Below, in pieces: positions 1-8,549 of a DNA stretch of 64,000 nucleotides. Below the pieces are notes generated by a model that saw only the letters and a list, made by a program, of their open reading frames with translations, did not search any database and had not been told where the DNA came from. How positions within the stretch are numbered: the first letter of the stretch is position 1; each line of letters opens with the position of its first letter. Origin of the DNA: Syntrophorhabdus sp. PtaB.Bin027 (GTDB lineage: Bacteria; Desulfobacterota; Syntrophorhabdia; Syntrophorhabdales; Syntrophorhabdaceae). Location of the stretch: contig MVQO01000026.1 in NCBI GenBank assembly GCA_002067585.1, positions 25,966 through 89,965 on the forward strand, given 5' to 3'. The position numbers were made by a program, and so were the translations under genes.

Positions 1-870
1 TTATACCCTTTCCTCAAGCTCTTTCTGTTTACCAAATATTCCGGATGGTTTTATGAGCAGAGTAATGATTATTGCAAAAAGGGCTACCACCATCTGGTAG
101 TGAGTGGAAAGAAAAGCTTCTGTAAGTATTTGCGCAAAACCTATGATGAAGGAAGCGAGTATCGTACCTCCCCAGCTGCCCAACCCTCCAATAACACACA
201 CAGCAATAGCAAAGATAAGGACGTTATATCCTACTTCCACTATTATATTTCCTAAAGGCAGAAGGAGGATTGCCGCAAAACCCGCAAGGCCAGAACCTAT
301 TGCAAGAGAGACTATGGCGGTCATGTCGGAGTCTATACCCAGCATCATGGCAGCTCTCTCATCCTGTGCTATCCCCCTCAGCGCAAGCCCTACCCTGTTA
401 AAATGTGTAAACAGATAAAGGCATGCGAAGGTCACAATACCTATTCCAACAATAAGCAACCTTTGATAATCAACGCTTACTCCAAAAAGTTGAACACTGC
501 CTGAAATAAAAGGAGGGAGGGTGAAGGTCCCCCCCCTTAACCCTCCCCACCTTAACCCCTCGAGGATCGCAAGACCAATTGCATAGGTGGCAATGATTTC
601 TGAAATTTCCATCCCCCTCACTCTTATCAGGATAAATCTGTATATGAGCGCACCAATCACAGCAGTGACACATATAGCAATCGCAATTGCCAGAGGATAT
701 GGGAACCCCGTAAGCTTATTCAGCAGGATCCATGTGATATATCCTGTTGTGATATACAGGGCACCGTGGGCAAAATTAGGTACCCGGGCTATGCTGTATA
801 CCAGGGTAAAGCCAAGCGCCATAAGTGAGAGAATTATGCTGTTAATTATTCCATATATAATTATCTCCAC
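1..870 (-). CDS. livH: Branched-chain amino acid-type ABC transporter permease (LivH family)
   Basis: Inner-membrane permease of a LIV-type (HAAT family) ABC importer; it forms half of the membrane channel fed by the periplasmic binding protein encoded just upstream. The protein is very hydrophobic with about eight membrane segments and carries the family N-terminus (ALGFTLVYSIARVPNFAHG) and the GIAQDERAAMMLGID stretch seen in LivH proteins. The reading frame is open to an ATG at 906, but that would overlap livK by 13 bases and add 12 charged residues. A GTG at 870 preceded by GAGG at ideal spacing gives the normal LivH N-terminus and a 23-base gap, so I chose it. The stop codon is the first three bases of the window; livM, livG and livF would be expected beyond the left edge. 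The substrate cannot be read from sequence. Confidence 0.88.
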   Translation of the reverse strand: MEIIIYGIINSIILSLMALGFTLVYSIARVPNFAHGALYITTGYITWILLNKLTGFPYPLAIAIAICVTAVIGALIYRFILIRVRGMEISEIIATYAIGLAILEGLRWGGLRGGTFTLPPFISGSVQLFGVSVDYQRLLIVGIGIVTFACLYLFTHFNRVGLALRGIAQDERAAMMLGIDSDMTAIVSLAIGSGLAGFAAILLLPLGNIIVEVGYNVLIFAIAVCVIGGLGSWGGTILASFIIGFAQILTEAFLSTHYQMVVALFAIIITLLIKPSGIFGKQKELEERV

Positions 871-893
871 GTTACCCTCGATCTCCTCTTTTA

Positions 894-2153
894 CTATTTC
901 ATCCAAGGTGGAAGTAGAATTTTTCCCTCTGCCACTTTAGGTGGGAATATCTGTACCCTTTTACCGGCCTGCCACTGAATCATACCGGTGACAGCTCCCT
1001 CTTTTGGATCCCATGAGTGAATGATCTGGTGCGTTTTCTTATCAAACCTCATTCTGCCATATACACCCATAAAGTCCTGGCTTTCCAGCGCTGCAATAAC
1101 GGCATCTGATTCAGTTGTTTTGGCTCTCTCTATAGCATCTTTCAACTGATATACTGCCATATAGCTTGATGAGGTACCGTATCCTTCTGGCTCAAGCCCC
1201 CATTTCTTTTTGTATGCTTCAACAAACTTCATGGTCCATGGAGTAATTTTTGCTGGAGCATTTCCACCGTTTACGAGGTTAACAATCATATATTCACCCT
1301 TTCCACCGGTTGCTTTCCAGAAACCAGGCTGTTCAGCAGCATTCATAAAACCCATAGGAAGGGATTTGAGCTTCATATTGCTCCACTGCTGAAGAAGAGC
1401 TGCGCTTTCCGGCATATCCATCCAAAGGAAGAGTATTTGAGCGCCTTTTTTGCCTGAATCGATAAGTCCCTGAGAATAGTCAGTAGTTCCAGTTGGATAA
1501 ATCTTCATATCAACAACTTCCCATTTCTTTTCTGAAAGGGCTTTTTTCATATATTCTCCACCAGCTCTCGCATGTGCTACATCCTGTACCATGATGTAGG
1601 CTTTATTAAAACCTTTAGTCTTATGAAGGTCTTCAAGCAAGGCCATGAAATCACCCATCATTGGTGGAACCTCACTTGAATTCCGGAAACAATATTTATA
1701 TTTGCCATAATTTTCTGCAATTCGTTTGCTATAGGCCGGAGTAAGAACTCCTGTAGTCAGAATGCTTATTTTTTTGTGTTTGCTTAGAAGGTCCATTGCC
1801 GCAAGAGCAGCCTCTGAACGCACAGGGCCTCCGACGATGAAATCTGCTTTCTTCTCAAGAATCAGCTTTTCCACTGCGAGCAGAGCATCTGCAACCGGAA
1901 CGCCAGGCTCAAGATCTCTTGTATCAATAACTTCGATTTTTAACAGCCTTTTCTTTCCAGCAACGTTCACCCCGCCTGCAGTATTGATTTCATCGGCTGC
2001 CAGTTTTATCCCGCGCTCAGCGTCCCATCCATAAAGGAAAGCTGTTGCTAAGGGAGCACCTATAACAATAGGTTTCTCTTGTGCAAAGGTAGCTATTGGG
2101 GCGCAGAATAAAACAACAATAATTCCAATGGAAAAGTAAATCAACTTTTTCAT
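894..2153 (-). CDS. ABC transporter periplasmic substrate-binding protein (LivK-like)
   Basis: Periplasmic ligand receptor for the LIV-type importer. It has a clear signal peptide (MKKLIYFSIGIIVVLFCAPI, cleavage near AQE) and a two-lobed type I periplasmic-binding fold: IVIGAPLATAFLYGWDAERG at the start, a GPVRSEAALAAMDLL region, and a C-terminal domain ending QAGKRVQIFPP. At 419 residues it has the usual length. Proteins of this family bind leucine-type amino acids, but in anaerobes many bind aromatic acids, amides or other organic acids, so the ligand is open. It is the first gene of the transport operon (livH follows 23 bases on) and sits about 70 bases downstream of a sigma-54 type promoter, so expression is probably switched on by an NtrC-type activator, most simply the one encoded nearby. 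Confidence 0.87.
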   Translation of the reverse strand: MKKLIYFSIGIIVVLFCAPIATFAQEKPIVIGAPLATAFLYGWDAERGIKLAADEINTAGGVNVAGKKRLLKIEVIDTRDLEPGVPVADALLAVEKLILEKKADFIVGGPVRSEAALAAMDLLSKHKKISILTTGVLTPAYSKRIAENYGKYKYCFRNSSEVPPMMGDFMALLEDLHKTKGFNKAYIMVQDVAHARAGGEYMKKALSEKKWEVVDMKIYPTGTTDYSQGLIDSGKKGAQILFLWMDMPESAALLQQWSNMKLKSLPMGFMNAAEQPGFWKATGGKGEYMIVNLVNGGNAPAKITPWTMKFVEAYKKKWGLEPEGYGTSSSYMAVYQLKDAIERAKTTESDAVIAALESQDFMGVYGRMRFDKKTHQIIHSWDPKEGAVTGMIQWQAGKRVQIFPPKVAEGKILLPPWMK

Positions 2154-2234
2154 AAACCCCCCTTTTTCAATTTCTTTGTTCTTTTCCTTTTATTTGCTAT
2201 ATAACCCCCGCCAACGCCAATAAAAAACAAATTA

Positions 2235-2249
2235 GCAATTACTATGCCA
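2235..2249 (-). promoter_or_regulatory. Sigma-54 (-24/-12) promoter upstream of livK
   Basis: On the minus strand the sequence reads TGGCAT-AGTAA-TTGC, which matches the sigma-54 consensus TGGCAC-N5-TTGC at 9 of 10 defined positions with the exact 5-base spacer. It lies 82-96 bases upstream of the livK start, so transcription would begin near 2223. The only sigma-54 dependent regulator in the window is encoded on the same strand less than 2 kb away. Confidence 0.7.
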
Positions 2250-2342
2250 CCCAAGAAAATGTTTATTTGTCATTTTATTCCAATATATTAGACAATAGAC
2301 CTTACAGAAAAGAAATAACTTATTGAACTAATCTTTTCATTT

Positions 2343-2359
2343 TTGAAAATTATTTTCAA
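2343..2359. promoter_or_regulatory. Palindrome, candidate upstream activator site for livK
   Basis: A perfect inverted repeat, TTGAAAAT-T-ATTTTCAA, lies about 95 bases upstream of the -24/-12 element, the usual distance for enhancer sites of NtrC-type activators. Related TTTTCA half-sites occur nearby (about 2434-2450). That it binds the neighbouring regulator is inference; the region is AT-rich, which raises the chance of fortuitous palindromes. Confidence 0.4.
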
Positions 2360-2478
2360 TCTTTGTCATAGGACACTGAAAAGTAACATAAACATATTGA
2401 ATAAACGTATTTTCGAAATATAGTGTAAGTTATTTTCACAATTTCAAAATGTCAATAGACGCTGGCTGGTAGGTTTAT

Positions 2479-2637
2479 TTATGGTTTTTTGATTGTAATT
2501 GGTTTCAAAATACGAATCTGTTTCTTAATAACTCTTTCTGGTACTTTGAGGATTTCACTTGCTTTTTTCATATCCCATCCGGTTTTTTCAAGGACCTGGA
2601 GAATGTGTTTCAGTCTTATTTCATCGAGGCTTTGCAT
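2479..2637 (-). CDS. Stand-alone Fis-type helix-turn-helix peptide (52 aa)
   Basis: A short ORF starting at ATG 2637 encodes 52 residues that are almost entirely a Fis-family (HTH_8) DNA-binding helix bundle: IRLKHILQVLEKTGWDMKKA followed by SEILKVPERVIKKQI. This is the same fold as the C-terminal domain of the neighbouring NtrC-type regulator. The ORF lies on the same strand, 115 bases after that regulator's stop codon, and before livK. There is an in-frame stop upstream of the ATG and no strong ribosome binding site, so it may be a small DNA-binding protein or the last remnant of a second regulator. Coding potential is supported only by the family match; function unknown. Confidence 0.55.
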   Translation of the reverse strand: MQSLDEIRLKHILQVLEKTGWDMKKASEILKVPERVIKKQIRILKPITIKKP

Positions 2638-2752
2638 GTTGTAATAACAGATATATGTGCAAGTGGAATACCATTACAGACTCTTAATAGTTTAAAATAG
2701 TTCACGATACATGGTGAAAACCTGTTAAGGCTTACAGTGTATGGGGAATGGA

Positions 2753-4126
2753 TTATTCGGAATCAGGAGTTGAGGCAACTATGCCATATTCTTTCATTTT
2801 TTGCCTTAATGTAGGACGAGAAATACATAAAAAATCGCACGTCTTTCCAAGATGCCAATGTGTATGCTCCAGGACCCTTTTAATATGCTCTTTTTCCACT
2901 TCCTGCAAACTAGGCATGATAAAAATATCTTCTTTTTCTTTAAAATCCGCTTTGTCAACAAGAAGCGACAAGGACTCGTCCAGAATCAGCTCACCATGGG
3001 TATTAATGGCTGCACGGGTAAGAACATTCTCCAGCTCTCTTACATTACCTGGCCAGTCATATGCCATAATGCGGTCTGCAGCTTTTTCTTCAATGCCTTT
3101 GATATTCTGATGTAATTCTGTGTTGATTTTTTTCAGAAGATATTCAATCAGCAGGGGTATATCCGTCCTCCTCTCTCTCAATGGGGGAACTTTGATCGAT
3201 GCCACGCTCAAGCGATAATAGAGATCTTCGCGAAAAACTCCATCTTTAACCATTTGCCATAGATCTCTATTTGTTGCCGCTATAACCCGTGCATTCGATT
3301 TTAGGCTTTTCTCCCCGCCTACTCGTTCAAATTCTTTTTCCTGTAGGAATCGCAAAATTTTTGCCTGAAGTTCAAAAGGAATCTCGCTCACTTCATCGAG
3401 AAATATGGTACCTTCACCTGCTAACTCGAACTTGCCTCTCTTTGTTGTTATGGCACCGGTAAATGAGCCTTTCTCATGTCCAAATAACTCACTTTCGAGA
3501 AGCGTTCCAACTATAGCTGAACAATTTATGGCGAGAATTGGCTGATACTTATCAGAACTGTGATAATGGATTGCCCTTGCAATTAATTCTTTTCCTGTAC
3601 CAGTCTCGCCTTCAATCAACACAGTGACTCTGTTTTCAGATAAAATACCGATAGATTTGAATATTTCCTTCATGATCCTGCTTTTGCCGATTATTTTTCC
3701 TTTTTCGTAAGTCAGCGATGGATCGAGGGAAATTGCATCTCCGCTTTCCCTCGCTGTCCGTCCTACGGTAAAAACCCTTTCCACTGCCTGCTCAAGTTCT
3801 TCAATATCGATCGGTTTTGGAATGTATTCAAAAGCACCTCGTTTCATTGCTTTTATTGTGGTATCCATATCATGAAAGGCAGTAATAATTATGATATTCT
3901 TTCCGCGATGATTTTGTTGTAGTTCTTCAAGGATATCAAGACCATTTTTGTCCGGCAGCCTAACATCAAGTATAATAACATCTGGCTGCACCGACTGGTT
4001 CATTTCAAGGCCTTCTGTAGCGGTAAGTGCACTGTAAACATGGTACCCTTTTTCACTGAAAAACATATCAAGTGATTCAAGAAGAGACTGTTCATCGTCA
4101 ATAATCAGAATTTTTTCTTTTCTCAT
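2753..4126 (-). CDS. NtrC-family sigma-54 dependent response regulator
   Basis: Cytoplasmic transcription activator of sigma-54 promoters. Domains in order: receiver, residues 1-120, with acidic pocket DDE (10-12), phospho-acceptor D54 and K104; AAA+ ATPase, about 143-370, with Walker A GETGTGKE (173-180), the sigma-54 contact loop GSFTGA (220-225, a common variant of GAFTGA), and Walker B IFLDEV (241-246); C-terminal Fis-type HTH, about 410-450. The 457-residue length is typical. It overlaps the upstream histidine kinase gene by 4 bases, so the two are translationally coupled and form a two-component pair. A sigma-54 promoter stands before livK on the same strand, which makes the liv importer the likeliest target. 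Confidence 0.93.
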   Translation of the reverse strand: MRKEKILIIDDEQSLLESLDMFFSEKGYHVYSALTATEGLEMNQSVQPDVIILDVRLPDKNGLDILEELQQNHRGKNIIIITAFHDMDTTIKAMKRGAFEYIPKPIDIEELEQAVERVFTVGRTARESGDAISLDPSLTYEKGKIIGKSRIMKEIFKSIGILSENRVTVLIEGETGTGKELIARAIHYHSSDKYQPILAINCSAIVGTLLESELFGHEKGSFTGAITTKRGKFELAGEGTIFLDEVSEIPFELQAKILRFLQEKEFERVGGEKSLKSNARVIAATNRDLWQMVKDGVFREDLYYRLSVASIKVPPLRERRTDIPLLIEYLLKKINTELHQNIKGIEEKAADRIMAYDWPGNVRELENVLTRAAINTHGELILDESLSLLVDKADFKEKEDIFIMPSLQEVEKEHIKRVLEHTHWHLGKTCDFLCISRPTLRQKMKEYGIVASTPDSE

Positions 4127-5655
4127 TTTGTCTGCCTAACCGGGATAACGAGCAAACATTGGGTACCCTTTTGTTCTCTTGCTACTATGCTAACTGTGCC
4201 ACCATGAGCTTCAAATACTTTTTTTGCATTTGAAAGTCCGAGACCGGTTCCCTTCTTCTTGTTGCTGAAGAAAGGATCAAAAACATAAGGCAGATCTTCT
4301 TCGCATATTCCCGGACCATTATCAGTTATCTCCACATATATCAGTCCGTTATTTGATTTTTCCATCTTCGATCGAATTTGTATTTCTCCTTCCAAAGACA
4401 AAGCTTCTACAGAATTAAGAAGCACATTGATAATTGCCTGTTCAAGCTTATCCCGATCAAGCATGGTCCATGGGATTCTCTTTGAGTACTTTTTTTTGAC
4501 TGATATACCTTTTTCTTTTATTTTGACATCGACAATATCAAGGCACTTGTCGATTACGCTGTTGATCGATGTTGGTTCAAGGTATAAACGAAGTGGTTTT
4601 GCAAAATCGAGCATCTCAGCAAGTATTTTTTCAAGCCTTGAAATCTCTGAGGACATGATTTCCATGCGTCTTTTGTCGTTTCCATCAAATTCCACGTTTT
4701 TTAATAATATTTGAATATTCATTTTAACAGAGGATAACGGATTTCTGATTTCATGGGCGAGAGAGGTGGTAAGTTGTCCAATATGAGCAAGATTTTCAGA
4801 CTCACGAATCTGTTTCTCCATCTCCATGCGTTTTGTAATATCTCTGCATATTCCCGCAATAGCTAATTTATCCTGGTACATGATGGTTTTTACTTTGTTC
4901 TCTGTGGGAAGGCTTGTTCCATCTTTGTTTAAACGGTAATAAGTATAGAGGTTTTGTGAATGACCTTTACTAATCATTCTATCATTATACAATCTCTTGA
5001 CTAATCTCTTGACCTCCTCTGCAGATTCCTGGGAAATAAAATCTAAAAAAGACCTGCCAACGACTTCTCCTGGTTTATAACCGTGGATGTTGCAAAATGC
5101 CTTGTTTGCGAAGACGATGTTTCCGTCTTGAGTGACAAAATATCCATCATTTATTTCTTCAACCAATACACGGTATTTTGCCTCAGATTCAGTAAGCTCT
5201 CGTGTTCTATTTGCTACCTGATGCTCAAGCTTTAACGCATGGTCCTTAATCTCTCTTTCATGTAAAGATTGAAAATAATTGCTGTATCGCCTAATGGTAT
5301 AAAAGAGACATGTGTTTAATTGTTCTATGGCTTTCGATAGACTGGGACCTTTTAATTCCTTTGTTAAGGCTGGAAGTAGAAGTACTCTATAAAGTTCATA
5401 CGCATTTTGAACCTCTGAGAGTGAAAATCCACCTTCAAGCCTTGCTTTCGTAATCCATTCTATATGGCAGCCAATTTTTGAAAAGTCATTGTGTATCAGG
5501 ACAGCATGGCTTGCATCATATGCACCTGCAACTGTGATGCGAAGTTCATCAAGGGGTCGTTCTCTGTATCTCTCGCTGGAACCAGAATGAAGACGCTCAA
5601 TCCACTCTTCGATAATCTGGTCACGATATTTCCTTAAAATGTTTTCAAGATTCAC
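4123..5655 (-). CDS. PAS domain sensor histidine kinase
   Basis: Sensor kinase partner of the NtrC-type regulator. There is no membrane segment, so it should act in the cytoplasm. Residues 1-130 form a helical region resembling RsbR/RsbT co-antagonist N-termini (weak recognition), followed by a short coiled coil (about 131-157), a PAS domain (about 157-275, ending in the typical GICRDITKR), a HisKA dimerisation domain with phospho-accepting H301 in LAHEIRNP, and an HATPase domain with an N box (INVLLNSVEAL), a G1 box (ITDNGPGI) and GTGLGLSNAKK. The signal sensed cannot be deduced. The gene is first in its transcript and overlaps the regulator gene by 4 bases. Confidence 0.92.
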   Translation of the reverse strand: MNLENILRKYRDQIIEEWIERLHSGSSERYRERPLDELRITVAGAYDASHAVLIHNDFSKIGCHIEWITKARLEGGFSLSEVQNAYELYRVLLLPALTKELKGPSLSKAIEQLNTCLFYTIRRYSNYFQSLHEREIKDHALKLEHQVANRTRELTESEAKYRVLVEEINDGYFVTQDGNIVFANKAFCNIHGYKPGEVVGRSFLDFISQESAEEVKRLVKRLYNDRMISKGHSQNLYTYYRLNKDGTSLPTENKVKTIMYQDKLAIAGICRDITKRMEMEKQIRESENLAHIGQLTTSLAHEIRNPLSSVKMNIQILLKNVEFDGNDKRRMEIMSSEISRLEKILAEMLDFAKPLRLYLEPTSINSVIDKCLDIVDVKIKEKGISVKKKYSKRIPWTMLDRDKLEQAIINVLLNSVEALSLEGEIQIRSKMEKSNNGLIYVEITDNGPGICEEDLPYVFDPFFSNKKKGTGLGLSNAKKVFEAHGGTVSIVAREQKGTQCLLVIPVRQTK

Positions 5656-5783
5656 GCATAGATTGTATCCCTATAGCTAAATTTGGTCAACTAATATCAA
5701 ATTGTAAATTGCCTCCCACATCGTCAAGCCAGAGCCAAACACATTTTTTTAAGACTGATTATTCCGTCACTGTGCAGTGATGC

Positions 5784-7817
5784 TTACCCACCGAAGGCGT
5801 ACTGTATGGAGAGGAAAAACTGCCGCTCAGGGGAAGGATACAAACCCACTTTGTTGGCAAAGGAGCTGTAAACACCGTACTCACTGTATCTTTTTCCAGT
5901 CAAATTTTTTATTGCAAAAAGAGTCATGAATTTTTCGGTACGCCAAACCACAGAAGCGTCATAAGTCGTGTAACCGGGTAATTTTGATTGCTGATTCTTC
6001 TGGTCGCTTATGGCGAAACAGTTGCTTCTCGTGACAGCCATGAGGTTAAATGTGAGCTTATCTAATGCTGTATAGGATAACTTGACGCCAAGTTTGTTGT
6101 TTGGCACAAGGGGAACATCATTTCTTCCAAATACTCCGCCATCGAAGATAGCTTTGACGTATGAATAGGTTACTGTAACAAGAAAAGGATCAAATGGCCG
6201 ATAGAACACAGCTGTCTCTATTCCGGTCCGCTTCGTCCTGTCATAATTCATGTTAGCAAACAATATGGGATCATAATAGATTTCATTCTTATTTTTTGCC
6301 TGAAAAACCGTGACACTACCACCTGCAGTATTGAGAAGGTTATAACGCAAACCTATGTCTATTTCGTCTGTAATCTGGGGTTTAAGTGCACTGTTGACCT
6401 GTGTAGGTTGGCAGTATCCAAAAAAACAATACCCTGGGATAACAAATTCATCCGTTACCGGAAAGCGAAATCCCCGTCCGTAGCTACCAAAGATAGCCCC
6501 GTTTTTTCCGATTAGATAATTAATTGAAAACCGATAGGCTTCCTTGTCCTGGTGTGTTAACGCTGAAGATGTTAGGACAGGGTTAATCATATCACGGTGA
6601 TCGATATCATATCGAGTTTTATGTCTTCTGTACCCTCCCTCAATCATTAGGTTGCTGAACGGATAGAATCGTTCATTTATGTAAAATGCATTGTCAGTTC
6701 TTTCAACATCAGTATCGGTATTTGATGGCCCGAGAAAGCTGTTTCCCGCGGCTTTCACAGTTGTAGAGTAATTGTAATAATCCCATCCAATTACAAAGCT
6801 ACTCTTTCTTCCAAAGATCGGTTTATCTATTATAATCTTGGGCGTCAAGGCTATGGTGGAAAGATTACTCCTGCTTTCAGTAAAGCTTCCCGAACCGTAA
6901 AAGAAATAGGACGGTTGAAGTCTATTTCTAAACGATCCACCAATGGAAGCCTGTCCCACATTTCCAATTTTTGCATTAACCTCTGTATCAATAAAATTAT
7001 CCTCTGTTCGAGCATGGTCAAATGGATGGGTTGAATCTTTTTGGTCGACGGAACCACTTCTAAGTTCATTAATATACAATGCCCCCGGCAAACCATACTT
7101 GTCTTTATGATGGCCAGCCTTAACGGCTATGTTCAGGTTCTGCAGAATGTCAAAAGAAAAATTACCAAATATATCTCTCGCATCAGAATAATTGTTATGT
7201 CTATACCCATCCGAATTGAGGGCAGACATGAGAGCAAAATAAGAGAACCCGCCCTCCCTGCCTGATATTGAGAGCTGTGAATTCAAATATTTGTCACTTC
7301 CGCCTGACACACCTGCAGTCGTCTTCAGTTTCCCTTCTCCTTTTTTCAGGATAATGTTCACGGCCCCCGCAGCTGCATTATCTCCAAAAAGTACGCTGGC
7401 AGGTCCCCGATAAATTTCAACACGCTCTATTGCATCGATCGGAATTTGTGACAAATCTGTTCCGGAGAGGTCGATACTGTTGACACGCCTGCCATCAACA
7501 AGAAAAAGCACATTCTGAGGCGCGGTTTCACCATAACCGCGAATATCAACCTGGGCACGCTTTGGATTGTTCAAAAGATTTGATGTGGTGACACCCGGCT
7601 CCATGTCAAAAATATCAATAAGCGTTCGTGCGCCTGCGGCTTTAAAATCTTCTTCGCTGATGATCGTGACATTTGTCGACGTTTCGATCAGCGGCATTTG
7701 AATCCGTGAAGCAGTTACAACAATATCTTGAAGTCGAAATGGGCCTTCCTGGGCCATAGACAAACCAAGACCTGCAAAAAAAATAACAATAAAAAATATA
7801 AAGGAAACTTTTTTCAT
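5784..7817 (-). CDS. btuB: TonB-dependent outer-membrane receptor, probable cobalamin transporter
   Basis: Outer-membrane beta-barrel that imports a ligand using TonB energy. The ATG at 7817 is chosen because a perfect AAGGAGGT lies just upstream and a signal peptide (KKVSFIFFIVIFFAGLGLSM) starts there; the frame runs open another 34 codons into the riboswitch. The mature N-terminus carries a TonB-box-like DIVVTASR, followed by a plug domain (about residues 45-150, LVDGRRVNSIDLSG and IERVEIYRGPASVLFGDNA) and a barrel that ends in a terminal aromatic-rich strand (FFLSIQYAFGG). The protein is 677 residues. Family members carry iron chelates or corrinoids; the cobalamin riboswitch in the leader points to cobalamin. 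The btuFCD-type inner-membrane importer is not in the window. Confidence 0.88.
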   Translation of the reverse strand: MKKVSFIFFIVIFFAGLGLSMAQEGPFRLQDIVVTASRIQMPLIETSTNVTIISEEDFKAAGARTLIDIFDMEPGVTTSNLLNNPKRAQVDIRGYGETAPQNVLFLVDGRRVNSIDLSGTDLSQIPIDAIERVEIYRGPASVLFGDNAAAGAVNIILKKGEGKLKTTAGVSGGSDKYLNSQLSISGREGGFSYFALMSALNSDGYRHNNYSDARDIFGNFSFDILQNLNIAVKAGHHKDKYGLPGALYINELRSGSVDQKDSTHPFDHARTEDNFIDTEVNAKIGNVGQASIGGSFRNRLQPSYFFYGSGSFTESRSNLSTIALTPKIIIDKPIFGRKSSFVIGWDYYNYSTTVKAAGNSFLGPSNTDTDVERTDNAFYINERFYPFSNLMIEGGYRRHKTRYDIDHRDMINPVLTSSALTHQDKEAYRFSINYLIGKNGAIFGSYGRGFRFPVTDEFVIPGYCFFGYCQPTQVNSALKPQITDEIDIGLRYNLLNTAGGSVTVFQAKNKNEIYYDPILFANMNYDRTKRTGIETAVFYRPFDPFLVTVTYSYVKAIFDGGVFGRNDVPLVPNNKLGVKLSYTALDKLTFNLMAVTRSNCFAISDQKNQQSKLPGYTTYDASVVWRTEKFMTLFAIKNLTGKRYSEYGVYSSFANKVGLYPSPERQFFLSIQYAFGG

Positions 7818-7854
7818 GGGAGACCTCCTTATGCCTCGTAAGGACAATCGTTTG

Positions 7855-8022
7855 AAGTCTAACCCAAGGTTTCCTGGCTCAGGGTTACCGGCCCTCGCGC
7901 CTTCCCGTTCCAAATTCATCGGAACAGTGGCTTTAAAAACATGCGAGTCATTAACCCATTACAGTTGCGGGACAGCGGCAGGATTTCACTGCACTTCCCT
8001 TGTAGGTTAAACCCTTACTATC
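7855..8022 (-). promoter_or_regulatory. Cobalamin (AdoCbl-class) riboswitch
   Basis: The minus-strand leader of the TonB receptor contains the conserved blocks of the cobalamin riboswitch in the right order: GGGAAGTGCAGTGAAATCCT, then GCTGTCCCGCAACTGTAA, the B12 box GCCACTG (7931-7925), GGGAAGGC, and AGCCAGGAAACC (7879-7868). The closing P1 helix can form from the AACC near 8008 and the GGGTTA near 7862. About 40 bases separate it from the receptor's ribosome binding site, so it most likely represses translation or transcription when cobalamin is plentiful. I see no obvious poly-U terminator, which favours translational control. Confidence 0.93.
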
Positions 8023-8032
8023 AAATCGTTGA

Positions 8033-8061
8033 AAACTATCACATTCTAAAAACGTTTGCAA
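8033..8061 (-). promoter_or_regulatory. Candidate sigma-70 promoter of the riboswitch transcript
   Basis: On the minus strand TTGCAA (8061-8056) and TAGTTT (8038-8033) are 17 bases apart. Transcription from here would begin a few bases before the first conserved riboswitch nucleotides, as expected. Both hexamers are imperfect. Confidence 0.35.
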
Positions 8062-8132
8062 TGATTTTGAGAAGTTTTTGTAAACCCGACCCCGGGATGA
8101 TATGTTATTGTATGTAGAGGGAAGAAAGTACA

Positions 8133-8549
8133 ATGCATGAGGAATATATTAAAAATCTGTTTAATAATTGCAATGTTGGCAAGCTTCTGGGTATCGAAGT
8201 GTATGACCTCAAAGAAGGTCATGCGAAAGGCAAGCTGACAATTCGTAACGAGCATATTAATGTTTTTGGGACAGTTCACGGTGGTATACTATTCACTCTG
8301 GCCGACCATATAGGTGGTGCATGTGGAAACACGTTAGGAAAAAAATCTCTACTCATTGAATCAACAATGCAGTTCATGAAAGGCGTCTTAGCGGGAGAAA
8401 CTCTGTTTGCAGAGGCAAAGCTGTGCTATGCAGGCAAAAGAATTGGCAGGATTGAGATAAAGGTATACAGAGAAAATGAAGAGATTGTGGCCATGATGCA
8501 TATGGTCTTTTACATGAAAAGCGATGATCACAAAACAAAAACTCCTTAA
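8133..8549 (+). CDS. PaaI-family hotdog-fold thioesterase
   Basis: Small acyl-CoA thioesterase of the PaaI/YbgC-like hotdog family, 138 residues, the usual size of one hotdog domain. The family signature is present at about residues 48-60: VHGGILFTLADHIGGACGN, where the HGG loop and the acidic residue of the LAD segment form the active site. It begins with an ATG at 8133 (AGAGGGAAG upstream). Members hydrolyse aryl- or acyl-CoA thioesters to free CoA, but the substrate is not determined here. Its last 26 bases overlap the downstream glycosylase gene, so the two are co-transcribed. Confidence 0.85.
   Translation: MHEEYIKNLFNNCNVGKLLGIEVYDLKEGHAKGKLTIRNEHINVFGTVHGGILFTLADHIGGACGNTLGKKSLLIESTMQFMKGVLAGETLFAEAKLCYAGKRIGRIEIKVYRENEEIVAMMHMVFYMKSDDHKTKTP

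Noticed and set aside
5760..5783. Terminator after btuB (TCACTG-CA-CAGTGA)
   Set aside because: Short stem, and no T-run follows on the minus strand.
7818..7919. 34 extra N-terminal residues on the TonB receptor
   Set aside because: They lie inside the riboswitch, give no signal peptide, and the ATG at 7817 has a perfect ribosome binding site.
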